Source of the DNA: Mesorhizobium sp. LNHC252B00 | Lineage (GTDB): Bacteria; Pseudomonadota; Alphaproteobacteria; Rhizobiales; Rhizobiaceae | Reading direction: 5' to 3' | DNA: 38,063 bases | Assembly: GCF_000502955.1 (NCBI RefSeq) | Contig: NZ_AYWO01000001.1 | Span: forward strand, 502,705 to 540,767 | Shown here: piece after piece, positions 27,201 through 33,295 of the stretch | Layout of the letters: every line of letters starts with the position of its first letter | Position numbering within the stretch: position 1 is the stretch's first letter | The notes under the pieces: model-generated | Databases searched by the model: none | Seen by the model: only the letters and a program-made list of their open reading frames with translations | What the model was told of the DNA's origin: nothing | Position numbers and translations under genes: made by a program

Positions 27201-28014
27201 GGGCGTTGACGTTGTCAACGTCGAGTTCCGTCACACCCCCCTCTGTCCTGCCGGACATCTCCCCCGCAAGGGGGGAGATTGCTTTGTCATCGATGATTTC
27301 GCCAATTGTCGAGGTTGTAGATGCCTCAGTTTCCAATGAAGCGAGAGAAGCGCCGGCTTTGATGAAGTCCGATCTCCCCCCTTGCGGGGGAGATGTCCGG
27401 CAGGACAGAGGGGGGTGTGAAGGAACGCCAACATTCGATGCGTCCGGCTTCTCCACAACTCCGCGTGCGGGCTCGTAAAACCCAGCCTTCGGGACCGCGA
27501 CCGGCTCGACGACAGGCTCATCCTGCCCAGCCAGCCGCGCCAACCTTCGCACCAACGCGCTCATATTCGCCGGGCCGCCCTCGCGAAAATAATCGAGCAA
27601 GCCGTCGAGTTCCTCGCGCGGCAGCGTCGAGGCTTCGATCAGGCGCAGATCCTCGTCGCGGCATTCGCCTGGCAGCAGCGCCAGCTTTATTCCGCGGTCG
27701 CGGGCAGCCGAGGCAAGCTGGTCGCAGCCGTAGCGCCACCAGTCGTAGCCGCCGAGGATGCGGACGAGGATGATCTTGGCGTGACGGGCGACGCTGTCGA
27801 CCCAGAGGTCGACGGACATGGGATGGCGCAAGTCGCGCAGAGCCGCCAGCCGCATCGAGGGCAGGCGGTCGGCGTCAGCCTTCCACGCTGCCGCCAGTCC
27901 GGCGAGGTCGCTGTCGGTGAAGGACAGGGCCACGATATCCGCCGGGGCCTGCCGCAGATCGACCGGCTCGGCGAGGTCGTCGAGCGAGGCGGATGTCGTG
28001 GTTAGGATGTGCAT
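24265..28014 (-). CDS. cobN: Cobaltochelatase subunit CobN, with two in-frame palindromic inserts
   Basis: 1249 residues. Large, substrate-binding subunit of the ATP-dependent aerobic cobalt chelatase (CobNST), which inserts Co2+ into hydrogenobyrinic acid a,c-diamide; related to magnesium chelatase H. Family segments are clear: GGYDWWRYGCDQL near residue 88, VPIFVSSLKDPASLAFVE near 310, LVHVGAHGTLEWLPGK near 665, and IDLWGSASLRTGGEEIAQGL near 910. Two stretches do not belong to the fold: about residues 199-262 and 548-601, encoded by palindromic copies C and B. Both lie in linkers between conserved blocks. The stop overlaps the cobG start; cobW precedes it by 18 bp. The small subunits cobS and cobT(chelatase) are not in the window. 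Confidence 0.95.
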   Translation of the reverse strand: MHILTTTSASLDDLAEPVDLRQAPADIVALSFTDSDLAGLAAAWKADADRLPSMRLAALRDLRHPMSVDLWVDSVARHAKIILVRILGGYDWWRYGCDQLASAARDRGIKLALLPGECRDEDLRLIEASTLPREELDGLLDYFREGGPANMSALVRRLARLAGQDEPVVEPVAVPKAGFYEPARGVVEKPDASNVGVPSHPPLSCRTSPPQGGRSDFIKAGASLASLETEASTTSTIGEIIDDKAISPLAGEMSGRTEGGVTELDVDNVNAPVVPILFYRSMLLAADVAPIDALFEALRQRGIAPVPIFVSSLKDPASLAFVETALPALKPAALITATAFASGAEPGIETLFDRAGVPVFQVIVATTRRDIWQNNQRGLAPADLAMHVVLPELDGRILAGAISFKGESEIDPALGHRAFANRPEADRVAQVADRVAAFIRLQQTPRAGRKLAVLIPDYPSAPGRTGYAVGLDVPSSVLAMLHDLKEQGYGVDGIPETPRGLLGLLEGSKDGLGLEDYLDFSKSLPAAAVAAMEAAWGKAEGETGWCEAPPSVLPDISPARGEIGSAVACTSPPTFEISESADDRSISPLAGEMSGRTEGGAQAPTFAKFPFRAATFGNITVALAPDRGRSTDRRADYHDPTLPPRHALIAFGLWLRKSLGVHALVHVGAHGTLEWLPGKTVALSENCFPEIVTGPLPVIYPFIVSNPGEAAQAKRRIAAVTLGHLPPPLTGAGLDENQHKLERLVDEYAQADGLDRRRRDRLAKLIVDAAQKTGLASEAGVATTDAPDEALRRIDAWLCDLKDFAIKDGLHIYGRAPEDEPDAMRRQSADAEKAALLAALDGRHVKAGPAGAPARGRSDVLPTGRNLFTSDPRTMPTPTAYDLGRAAAEEVVRGYMQSHGDWPRSLVIDLWGSASLRTGGEEIAQGLALMGCRPQWDPATGRITGIEVLPPATLGRPRVDVTWRISGLFRDMFPTQIALIDAAANAVAARDEEDSENPLAARTRADGKVSPRIFGTSPGTYGAGVEDLLSSGDWGVREEVGRAYLDATSHAYGGAEGEGISAPGAFEGRIAEADLLVHTGDDPGRDILEGSADVAFIGGFSAALATLGRNADVIVLDTTDPQKPKPRSVGEAVARVVRARAVNPRFISGQMRHGPRGASEFAETVDRLVGFAETTHAISGTLIEAVHDAYVGDPAVRAFILRENPAAAKVIAERLLSARRRGLWHPLRNSIDDDLTALIAEAEALGVAA
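26213..26373. repeat. Palindromic repeat element, copy B, inside cobN
   Basis: Perfect 49-bp inverted arms at 26213-26261 and 26325-26373 around a 63-bp centre. Arms begin GCACCCCCCTCTGTCC and hold the inner hairpin with a GCAA-containing loop. Core GCTTTCGCTAAT at 26275-26286. In the CobN protein it reads PPSVLPDISPARGE ... LAGEMSGRTEGGA, the same frame as copy A in cobG. Confidence 0.93.
27231..27420. repeat. Palindromic repeat element, copy C, inside cobN
   Basis: Perfect 49-bp inverted arms at 27231-27279 and 27372-27420, extended by six more bases with one mismatch (GTTCC at 27225-27229 and GGAAC at 27422-27426), around a 92-bp centre. Core GATTTCGCCAAT at 27295-27306. In CobN one arm is read in a different frame from copies A and B (HPPLSCRTSPPQGG) while the other arm is read in the same frame (LAGEMSGRTEGG). 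Confidence 0.93.
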
Positions 28015-28032
28015 CGCAACCTGTGTCCGAAA

Positions 28033-29070
28033 TCAGCCGGCGAGTATACGCTCGATAGCCGGGCGGTTCAGCCCCTTGAGGCCGATCACGACGAGGCGCG
28101 AGCGGCGGTCGTCCTGCGCCGTCCAGGCGCGGTCATAGTAGTGGTTGACGCGCGGCCCGACGGCCTGCAGCAGCAGCCGCATCGGCTTGCCGCCGACCTC
28201 GACGAAGCCTTTCACACGCAGCACGTTCTCTTCCTCGGCAGCCGTGGCGACGCGTTTCGCCAATTCGTCCGGATTGGCGATCGAGGCAATGTCGACGGTG
28301 AACGTATCGAAGTCGTCATGCTCATGGTCGAAGGCGCCGTCGTGATGGGACTTGCGGTTCTCGATATCGTCCTCGACCGCGAGACCGAGGCCGAGCAGCA
28401 CGGAGGGATCCACCTTGCCATGCGACGTCGGCACGATCTTCACCGCGCGGGCGGAGTGTTCGTTGATGATGGCGTTGGCGCGGGCGGTGCCGGTGGCGTC
28501 CATCAGGTCGCTTTTCGACAGGATGATCAGGTCGGCGCAAGCGATCTGGTCCTCGAACACTTCCTCGACCGGGTCGTCGTGGTCGAGCGTCTCGTCCTGG
28601 GCGCGCTGCGCCTGGAGTGCCTCCATGTCGTTGGCGACGCGTCCCTCGGCCAATGCCGGCCCGTCGACCACGGCGATGACGCCATCAACGGTCACGCGGC
28701 TTTTCACGCTCGGCCACTGGAAAGCCTGGACCAGCGGCTTGGGCAAAGCGAGGCCGGAAGTCTCGATCAGGATGTGGTCGACCTTCGGAGTCAGCGCGAG
28801 GATCTGGTCGAGCGCCGGCACGAAATCGTCGGCGACGGTGCAGCAGATGCAGCCATTGGCCAGTTCGACGATGTTTTCCTCGGGGCAGGTGTCGATGCCG
28901 CAGCCCTTCAGGATCTCGCCGTCGATGCCGATGTCGCCGAACTCGTTGACGATGATGGCAATACGCTTGCCGCCGGCGTTTTCCAGGAGATGGCGGACCA
29001 GCGTCGTCTTGCCGGCGCCGAGAAAGCCGGTGACGACGGTGCAGGGGACGCGGGAGACGGAAGCGGTCAT
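28033..29070 (-). CDS. cobW: CobW, G3E family GTPase (metal chaperone)
   Basis: 345 residues. P-loop GFLGAGKTTLVRHLLE near residue 15, the metal-binding GCICC motif near 72, ILIETSGLALPKPLV near 97 (Walker B region) and SKSDLMD near 155 (NKxD-like, with S-K-x-D) define the COG0523/CobW group. A histidine/aspartate-rich stretch (SHHDGAFDHEHDDFD, near residue 245) may bind metal, and a C-terminal CobW_C domain follows. It is thought to deliver Co2+ to CobN, which lies directly downstream by 18 bp. Its start overlaps the DUF1636 gene stop by 4 bp. Confidence 0.95.
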   Translation of the reverse strand: MTASVSRVPCTVVTGFLGAGKTTLVRHLLENAGGKRIAIIVNEFGDIGIDGEILKGCGIDTCPEENIVELANGCICCTVADDFVPALDQILALTPKVDHILIETSGLALPKPLVQAFQWPSVKSRVTVDGVIAVVDGPALAEGRVANDMEALQAQRAQDETLDHDDPVEEVFEDQIACADLIILSKSDLMDATGTARANAIINEHSARAVKIVPTSHGKVDPSVLLGLGLAVEDDIENRKSHHDGAFDHEHDDFDTFTVDIASIANPDELAKRVATAAEEENVLRVKGFVEVGGKPMRLLLQAVGPRVNHYYDRAWTAQDDRRSRLVVIGLKGLNRPAIERILAG

Positions 29071-29501
29071 TTCAGGTCCTTCAACAGGTCGAGGGGAGGG
29101 ATGCGGGCAACAAGGCCGCGCTTCAGGCTATCGGGGCGGCCGCGCCATGGGATCAGGCCGTCCGTCGAAGTGGCGAAGAGTTTGGCTCCAGTGACCAGAT
29201 CGGCGCCGCTGGTTGGTGTCAGGTCGCCGAAGACATAGCTCCAGCAGCCGTCGCGCAGGATGGCGGCGCTGAGCCGCCGCTTGCAATTGCCGAGGCATTC
29301 AACGCTGCTGATGCGAATGTTGTCGCCCGTCGCGGCGCGGCGCGTGTCGTCCGCCAGCAGTTCGCCGGCGCGGGGATGGGCGTCGGAGCCGGTTTCATCG
29401 CGGCAGGAGGCGCAGACGATCACGGTGACGCCAGCCAAGGCATCATCATGGCCGGACGAAACATCCGCTGTGCCAGCCGAAAAACTGCTGTCGTGGTCCA
29501 A
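29067..29501 (-). CDS. DUF1636 family protein, putative metal or Fe-S binding, first gene of the B12 operon
   Basis: 144 residues from a TTG start at 29499-29501; the AAGGAG at about -9 and the fit with the family make it the best choice. VIVCASCRDET near residue 30 and SSVECLGNCKRRLSAAI near 66 give a C-x-x-C plus C-x-x-x-C pattern as in thioredoxin-like 2Fe-2S ferredoxins. DUF1636 proteins often sit next to cob genes under a B12 riboswitch, but the function is not established; a role in cobalt handling or in supplying electrons is possible. It is the first gene after the riboswitch and overlaps cobW by 4 bp. Confidence 0.82.
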   Translation of the reverse strand: MDHDSSFSAGTADVSSGHDDALAGVTVIVCASCRDETGSDAHPRAGELLADDTRRAATGDNIRISSVECLGNCKRRLSAAILRDGCWSYVFGDLTPTSGADLVTGAKLFATSTDGLIPWRGRPDSLKRGLVARIPPLDLLKDLK

Positions 29502-29552
29502 AGATCGTGCTCCTTGCCCGGAAACCCGCCGGACGATCGGATTCTATAGTCG

Positions 29553-29732
29553 CAGACGGCAGGTCTCCTGGCTCGCGGGTCATCGCCTTGGGTAGCCGCC
29601 TTCCCGGGATCACCCCAGTGGCTTTCGGCCTTGGCTCTTCGCTTACAGTTGCGGGGACAGCCGCGGATTTGGGATTTCGTCCCGCACCGCATTCCCTCTT
29701 AGCTCCTCCCTTTGAAGAGAGGAGACCGTCTG
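29553..29732 (-). promoter_or_regulatory. Cobalamin (adenosylcobalamin) riboswitch
   Basis: On the minus strand the conserved core GCAACTGTAAGC (29641-29652), the preceding GCGGCTGTCCCC, the AAGCCACTGG segment and the B12 box AGCCAGGAGACCTGCC (within 29557-29574) occur in the right order and spacing. CAGACGG at the 5' end (29726-29732) pairs with CCGTCTG at the 3' end (29553-29559) as P1. The first downstream gene starts 52 nt further with AAGGAG at about 29510-29515, and no poly-U terminator is visible between, so control of translation initiation is more likely than attenuation. It should lower expression of the DUF1636-cobW-cobN-G-H-I-J genes when cobalamin is high. Confidence 0.95.
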
Positions 29733-29773
29733 GACCGGATTTAGGCTTTTGCAGGCGGCGGTGTCAACGCGGC

Positions 29774-30973
29774 TTACGACACGGCGATGGCGGCCAGCGC
29801 CGGACCCAAGTCACCGGCGGGCGTCACTTCCATGCGCTCAAGGCCAAGCCAGCCCTGCATCTGCTTCAATTCCTCGAAGAGCTGAGCAGCGGTTTCAGGC
29901 GGCGCGCCGGGCTCGGCATAGGCCGCATGGACGCGCAGGGCACTGGCCGGCCGGTCGGCCTTGAGGTCGACGCGCGCGACGATCCTGTCGCCGAGCAGGA
30001 ACGGCAGGACATAATAGCCGTATTGCCGCTTGTCGGCCGGCGTGTAGATTTCGATGCGGTAGTGGAAATCGAACAGCCGCTCCGTGCGCGAGCGTTCGAA
30101 GACGACCGGATCGAACGGTGCCAACAGGGCGCGGGCCTCGATCTTGCGCGGCAGACGGGCATCCTTGTGAAGATAGGCCGGCTTGTCCCAGCCTTCGACG
30201 CGCACCGGCAGCAATTCGCCTGTTTCAACCAATTCCTCCAGCCGGCCTTTCATGTCGGCCGGCGAGAGGCGGAAATAGTCGCGCAAATCGCCTGATGTCG
30301 CGATGCCGTGGGCGCGGGCCGAAATGCGCAGCAATTCGCGGTGCGCGTCCTCGGCGGCCGGAACCGGAAGATCGAGGATCGCCTGCGGCAGCACACGCTC
30401 CGGCAGGTCATAGAAGCGTTCGAAACCGCGACGGTGCGCCGTGGTGATGCGTCCGGCCCAGAACAGCCATTCGAAGGCATGCTTGGCATGGCTCCAGCCC
30501 CACCAGCCGCCCGAGCCCTTCTGGCCCTCGAGCGCGGAGGCGGCCGTCGGGCCGCGCTCGACGACCTGGTGGTAGATCTCTTCGACATAGGCGGCGTGCT
30601 CGCGACCCCATTTGGCGAGGCCCAGATACATTTCGTCGCCGCGCTCGGCCCGTTGCATGCGCCAGCGCATCAGCGGGTATGTCTCGACCGGCAGGAAAGA
30701 GGCCTCATGCGCCCAATATTCGAAGACCGTGCGCTTGCGCGTCATGGCCGCATTGTCGAGCAAGGCGAGAGGGTAAGGGCCAAGGCGCGAATAGAGCGGC
30801 ATATAATGAGCGCGCACCACCGCGCTGACGGAATCGATCTGCAGCAGACCGGTTCGAGCCAGCACGCGGGCAAAATGGCGGCGGTCGGGCGTAGCTGTTG
30901 GGCGGGGATCGAGAAAACCTTGGGCTGCAAGCGCGATGCGCCGGGCCATGGGGAGCGAGATCTTTTCCTTCAT
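29774..30973 (-). CDS. YcaQ/AlkX-type DNA glycosylase (HTH_42 winged-helix protein)
   Basis: 399 residues. The family (E. coli YcaQ, related to AlkZ) unhooks DNA interstrand crosslinks. LLQIDSVSAVVRAHYMPLYSRLG near residue 50 holds the Q-x-D catalytic motif of the YcaQ branch; FEYWAHEASFLP near 90, GWWGWSHAKHAFEWLFWAGRI near 165 and the C-terminal LPFLLGDRIVARVDLKADR are other family blocks. Winged-helix domains precede a beta-barrel. The start at 30973 gives the usual length; an in-frame start 69 nt upstream adds non-conserved residues. It ends 42 nt before the B12 riboswitch on the same strand. Confidence 0.9.
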   Translation of the reverse strand: MKEKISLPMARRIALAAQGFLDPRPTATPDRRHFARVLARTGLLQIDSVSAVVRAHYMPLYSRLGPYPLALLDNAAMTRKRTVFEYWAHEASFLPVETYPLMRWRMQRAERGDEMYLGLAKWGREHAAYVEEIYHQVVERGPTAASALEGQKGSGGWWGWSHAKHAFEWLFWAGRITTAHRRGFERFYDLPERVLPQAILDLPVPAAEDAHRELLRISARAHGIATSGDLRDYFRLSPADMKGRLEELVETGELLPVRVEGWDKPAYLHKDARLPRKIEARALLAPFDPVVFERSRTERLFDFHYRIEIYTPADKRQYGYYVLPFLLGDRIVARVDLKADRPASALRVHAAYAEPGAPPETAAQLFEELKQMQGWLGLERMEVTPAGDLGPALAAIAVS

Positions 30974-31291
30974 GCAGGCGTCACTCTGAGGGCGATGATG
31001 GGTGATTCCGGACAATGCTAGCAGGGTTTTGGCGGCAACCATGTCAGGAGAGAAAAGTGGAGTAAAAGGCGAAGGAAATCAAACAGGAGCGGATCGGACC
31101 AGTTTGCCGCGATAAGCCGTCCAGGTCAGTGTTTTGAACAAGGTTTGACTTGCTTCGCTGGAAGTGCTGCGCTAACCCTCGCCGCGTTGCAGCATAGGCC
31201 CTTAAAACGGTTCAGCGGTTAAACTGTCACGCTTCCGCATTAGGGTCCGGTGCTGTAATCAACGTGGATTGGCGCCAACGGAAAGCCGAGC
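30974..31291 (+). other. Intergenic region with probable nuo promoter
   Basis: A 318-bp gap between divergent ycaQ-like and nuoA. No convincing gene. A TTGACT at 31145-31150 is a possible -35, with no strong -10 at the expected distance. Two nearby GGTT-containing copies (around 31209-31222) lie further downstream. GGAAAG about 12 nt before nuoA is its probable ribosome-binding site. Confidence 0.4.
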
Positions 31292-31657
31292 ATGAACGCA
31301 CTCTTGAGCTCATACCTGCCCATCGTCCTGTTCATCGGCGTGGCGCTGGTTGTCGGCCTGGCGCTGCTGGCCGCACCCTTCCTGGTGGCTTACCGCAACC
31401 CCGATCCCGAAAAGCTTTCCGCCTACGAGTGCGGTTTCAACTCGTTCGACGACGCCCGCATGAAGTTCGACATCCGATTCTACCTGGTGTCGATCCTGTT
31501 CATCATCTTCGACCTGGAAGTGGCCTTCCTTTTTCCGTGGGCGGTGTCGTTCTCGAAGATCGGAATGCTCGGCTTCTGGTCGATGATGGTGTTTCTGGCG
31601 GTGCTGACCATCGGCTTTGCGTATGAATGGAAAAAAGGAGCGCTGGAATGGGATTGA
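31292..31657 (+). CDS. nuoA: NADH-quinone oxidoreductase subunit A
   Basis: 121 residues with three membrane helices (about 5-30, 65-85, 92-112). The conserved cytosolic loop [26 protein letters not shown] in parts (YECGF near residue 47) and [12 protein letters not shown] near 72 are NuoA/ND3 signatures. Part of the proton-pumping membrane arm of complex I. Ends 10 bp after the start of nuoB, with which it overlaps. Confidence 0.97.
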   Translation: MNALLSSYLPIVLFIGVALVVGLALLAAPFLVAYRNPDPEKLSAYECGFNSFDDARMKFDIRFYLVSILFIIFDLEVAFLFPWAVSFSKIGMLGFWSMMVFLAVLTIGFAYEWKKGALEWD

Positions 31658-32229
31658 ACGACAGTTCAGGCACCCTCGTCGCGCCGAAGCCTAAAGGTAT
31701 CCTCGATCCCAATACCGGCCGGCCGGTAGGGGGAGACGATCCCTTCTTCCTCGAGATCAACAACGAACTGGCCGACAAGGGCTTTCTCGTTACGTCGACA
31801 GAGGCGCTGATCACCTGGGCGCGCAGCGGTTCGCTGATGTTCATGACCTTTGGTCTTGCCTGCTGCGCGGTCGAGATGATCCACACCTCGATGCCGCGCT
31901 ATGACTCGGAGCGGTTCGGCGTCGCGCCGCGCGCGTCTCCGCGCCAGTCCGACATCATGATCGTCGCCGGCACGCTGACCAACAAGATGGCGCCGGCGTT
32001 GCGCAAGGTCTACGACCAGATGCCGGAGCCGCGCTACGTCATCTCGATGGGCTCATGCGCCAATGGCGGCGGCTACTACCACTATTCCTATTCGGTGGTG
32101 CGCGGCTGCGACCGCATCGTGCCGGTCGACATCTATGTGCCCGGCTGCCCGCCGAGCGCCGAAGCGCTGCTTTACGGCATTCTTCTGCTGCAGAAGAAGA
32201 TCCGCCGCACCGGCACGATCGAACGGTAA
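31648..32229 (+). CDS. nuoB: NADH-quinone oxidoreductase subunit B
   Basis: 193 residues. Holds the 4Fe-4S cluster N2 that passes electrons to quinone. [10 protein letters not shown] near residue 70 (tandem Cys), [14 protein letters not shown] near 135 and [15 protein letters not shown] near 166 provide the ligands. The start at 31648 has AAAGGAG upstream and lies inside the end of nuoA (10-bp overlap); an ATG 21 nt earlier is less consistent with family length. Peripheral arm, cytosolic side. Confidence 0.97.
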   Translation: MGLNDSSGTLVAPKPKGILDPNTGRPVGGDDPFFLEINNELADKGFLVTSTEALITWARSGSLMFMTFGLACCAVEMIHTSMPRYDSERFGVAPRASPRQSDIMIVAGTLTNKMAPALRKVYDQMPEPRYVISMGSCANGGGYYHYSYSVVRGCDRIVPVDIYVPGCPPSAEALLYGILLLQKKIRRTGTIER

Positions 32230-32233
32230 ATCC

Positions 32234-32836
32234 ATGACCGCATCCCTGAGCGAACTGTCGACCTATCTCGGCGAGAAGCTGATCGACCGCGTGAATGACG
32301 CTGATATCGCCTATGGCGAGCTTACCATTCGCGTCGAGCCGCGCGATCTGGTCGAGGTCATGACCTTCCTGCGCGACGATGCGCGCTGCCAGTTCATCTC
32401 GATCATCGACATCTGCGGTGCGGACTATCCGTCACGCGCCAAGCGCTTCGACGTCGTCTATCATCTCCTGTCGCCGAAGCAGAATGTGCGCATCCGCGTC
32501 AAGGTGCAGGCCGACGAGGAAACCATGGTGCCGTCGATCACCGGCGTGTTCCCCGGTGCCGACTGGTTCGAGCGCGAGACCTACGATCTCTACGGCGTGC
32601 TGTTCTCCGGCCATCCCGATCTGCGGCGCCTGTTGACCGACTACGGCTTCGAAGGCCATCCGCTGCGCAAGGATTTCCCGCTGACCGGTTTCGTCGAGGT
32701 GCGTTACGACGACGAGGCCAAGCGGGTCATCTACGAGCCTGTGGAACTGAAGCAGGAATTCAGGAACTTTGACTTTTTGAGCCCGTGGGAGGGAACGGAT
32801 TACGTTCTTCCCGGGGACGAAAAAGCGAAACAGTGA
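32234..32836 (+). CDS. nuoC: NADH-quinone oxidoreductase subunit C
   Basis: 200 residues of the peripheral arm (30-kDa subunit family). [21 protein letters not shown] near residue 57, [21 protein letters not shown] near 103 and [19 protein letters not shown] near 140 are signatures. It ends with D-E-K-A-K-Q; the TGA stop (32834-32836) lies within the first GTGAATG heptamer of the repeat array that precedes the inserted four-helix-bundle gene, so the 3' end may have been set by that insertion. nuoD follows only after the insert. Confidence 0.96.
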   Translation: MTASLSELSTYLGEKLIDRVNDADIAYGELTIRVEPRDLVEVMTFLRDDARCQFISIIDICGADYPSRAKRFDVVYHLLSPKQNVRIRVKVQADEETMVPSITGVFPGADWFERETYDLYGVLFSGHPDLRRLLTDYGFEGHPLRKDFPLTGFVEVRYDDEAKRVIYEPVELKQEFRNFDFLSPWEGTDYVLPGDEKAKQ

Positions 32837-32860
32837 ATGGCGAATAGTGAATGGTGAATG
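32833..32860 (+). repeat. Left heptamer array flanking the inserted gene
   Basis: Four tandem 7-bp units: GTGAATG, GCGAATA (two changes), GTGAATG, GTGAATG. The first unit contains the nuoC TGA stop; the last contains the ATG (32858-32860) of the inserted gene. It is the inverted partner of the array at 33249-33276; 26 of 28 positions could pair in RNA. Confidence 0.93.
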
Positions 32861-33247
32861 GACAAGACGCCGGAAACTATACGCGACTATCGCGATCTCA
32901 TCGTCTGGCAAGAGGCGATGGATATCGCCGAGGAAATCTATGTTTTGACGCGCGCGTTTCCGCGCGAGGAATTGTATGGGATCACCTCCCAGATGCGACG
33001 ATGCGCGGTCTCAATCCCGGCAAATATCGCGGAGGGGTTTGGTCGCGCGCAGCGGCGAACGTTCATTCAGTTTCTTCGCATCGCACAAGGCTCGTTGAAG
33101 GAATTGGAGACACATACCATGCTGTGCATACGGATCGGGTTGTTGTCCCAGGAGCAGGCGGCGAAGCTGGAACCGAATTACACAAAACTCGGCAAGAGGC
33201 TGGTTTCGTTCGTCCGGTCGCTGGACCAGGATGGCGCACGCGCATGA
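32858..33247 (+). CDS. Four-helix-bundle protein (23S rRNA intervening-sequence type)
   Basis: 129 residues. LIVWQEAMDIAEEIYVLTRAFPREE near the start in parts, YGITSQMRRCAVSIPANIAEGFGR near residue 40, and FIQFLRIAQGSLKELETHTML near 67 are the hallmark blocks of the S23/IVP family (four-helix bundle, related to the Avd protein of diversity-generating retroelements). The family was first seen encoded in intervening sequences of 23S rRNA; its function is not settled. Here it lies between nuoC and nuoD, bounded by inverted GTGAATG/CATTCAC arrays that touch its start and stop codons. It is not a complex I subunit. Base use is less GC-rich than in the nuo genes, which supports transfer. Confidence 0.92.
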   Translation: MDKTPETIRDYRDLIVWQEAMDIAEEIYVLTRAFPREELYGITSQMRRCAVSIPANIAEGFGRAQRRTFIQFLRIAQGSLKELETHTMLCIRIGLLSQEQAAKLEPNYTKLGKRLVSFVRSLDQDGARA

Positions 33248-33248
33248 C

Positions 33249-33276
33249 CATTCACCATTCACCATTCACCATTCAC
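33249..33276 (+). repeat. Right heptamer array flanking the inserted gene
   Basis: Four perfect tandem CATTCAC units, the reverse complement of the left-hand GTGAATG array. It starts 1 bp after the stop codon of the four-helix-bundle gene and ends 19 bp before nuoD. No target-site duplication is evident outside the arrays. Confidence 0.95.
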
Positions 33277-33295
33277 TCATCGCCAAGGGCGATCC

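Noticed and set aside
23438..27420. The palindromic repeats as a CRISPR array
   Set aside because: Only three copies, each a large inverted repeat inside a coding gene, unequal spacing, no short regular spacers and no cas genes.
32833..33276. The heptamer-flanked gene as a diversity-generating retroelement
   Set aside because: The protein resembles Avd, but no reverse transcriptase, template repeat or variable repeat is present.
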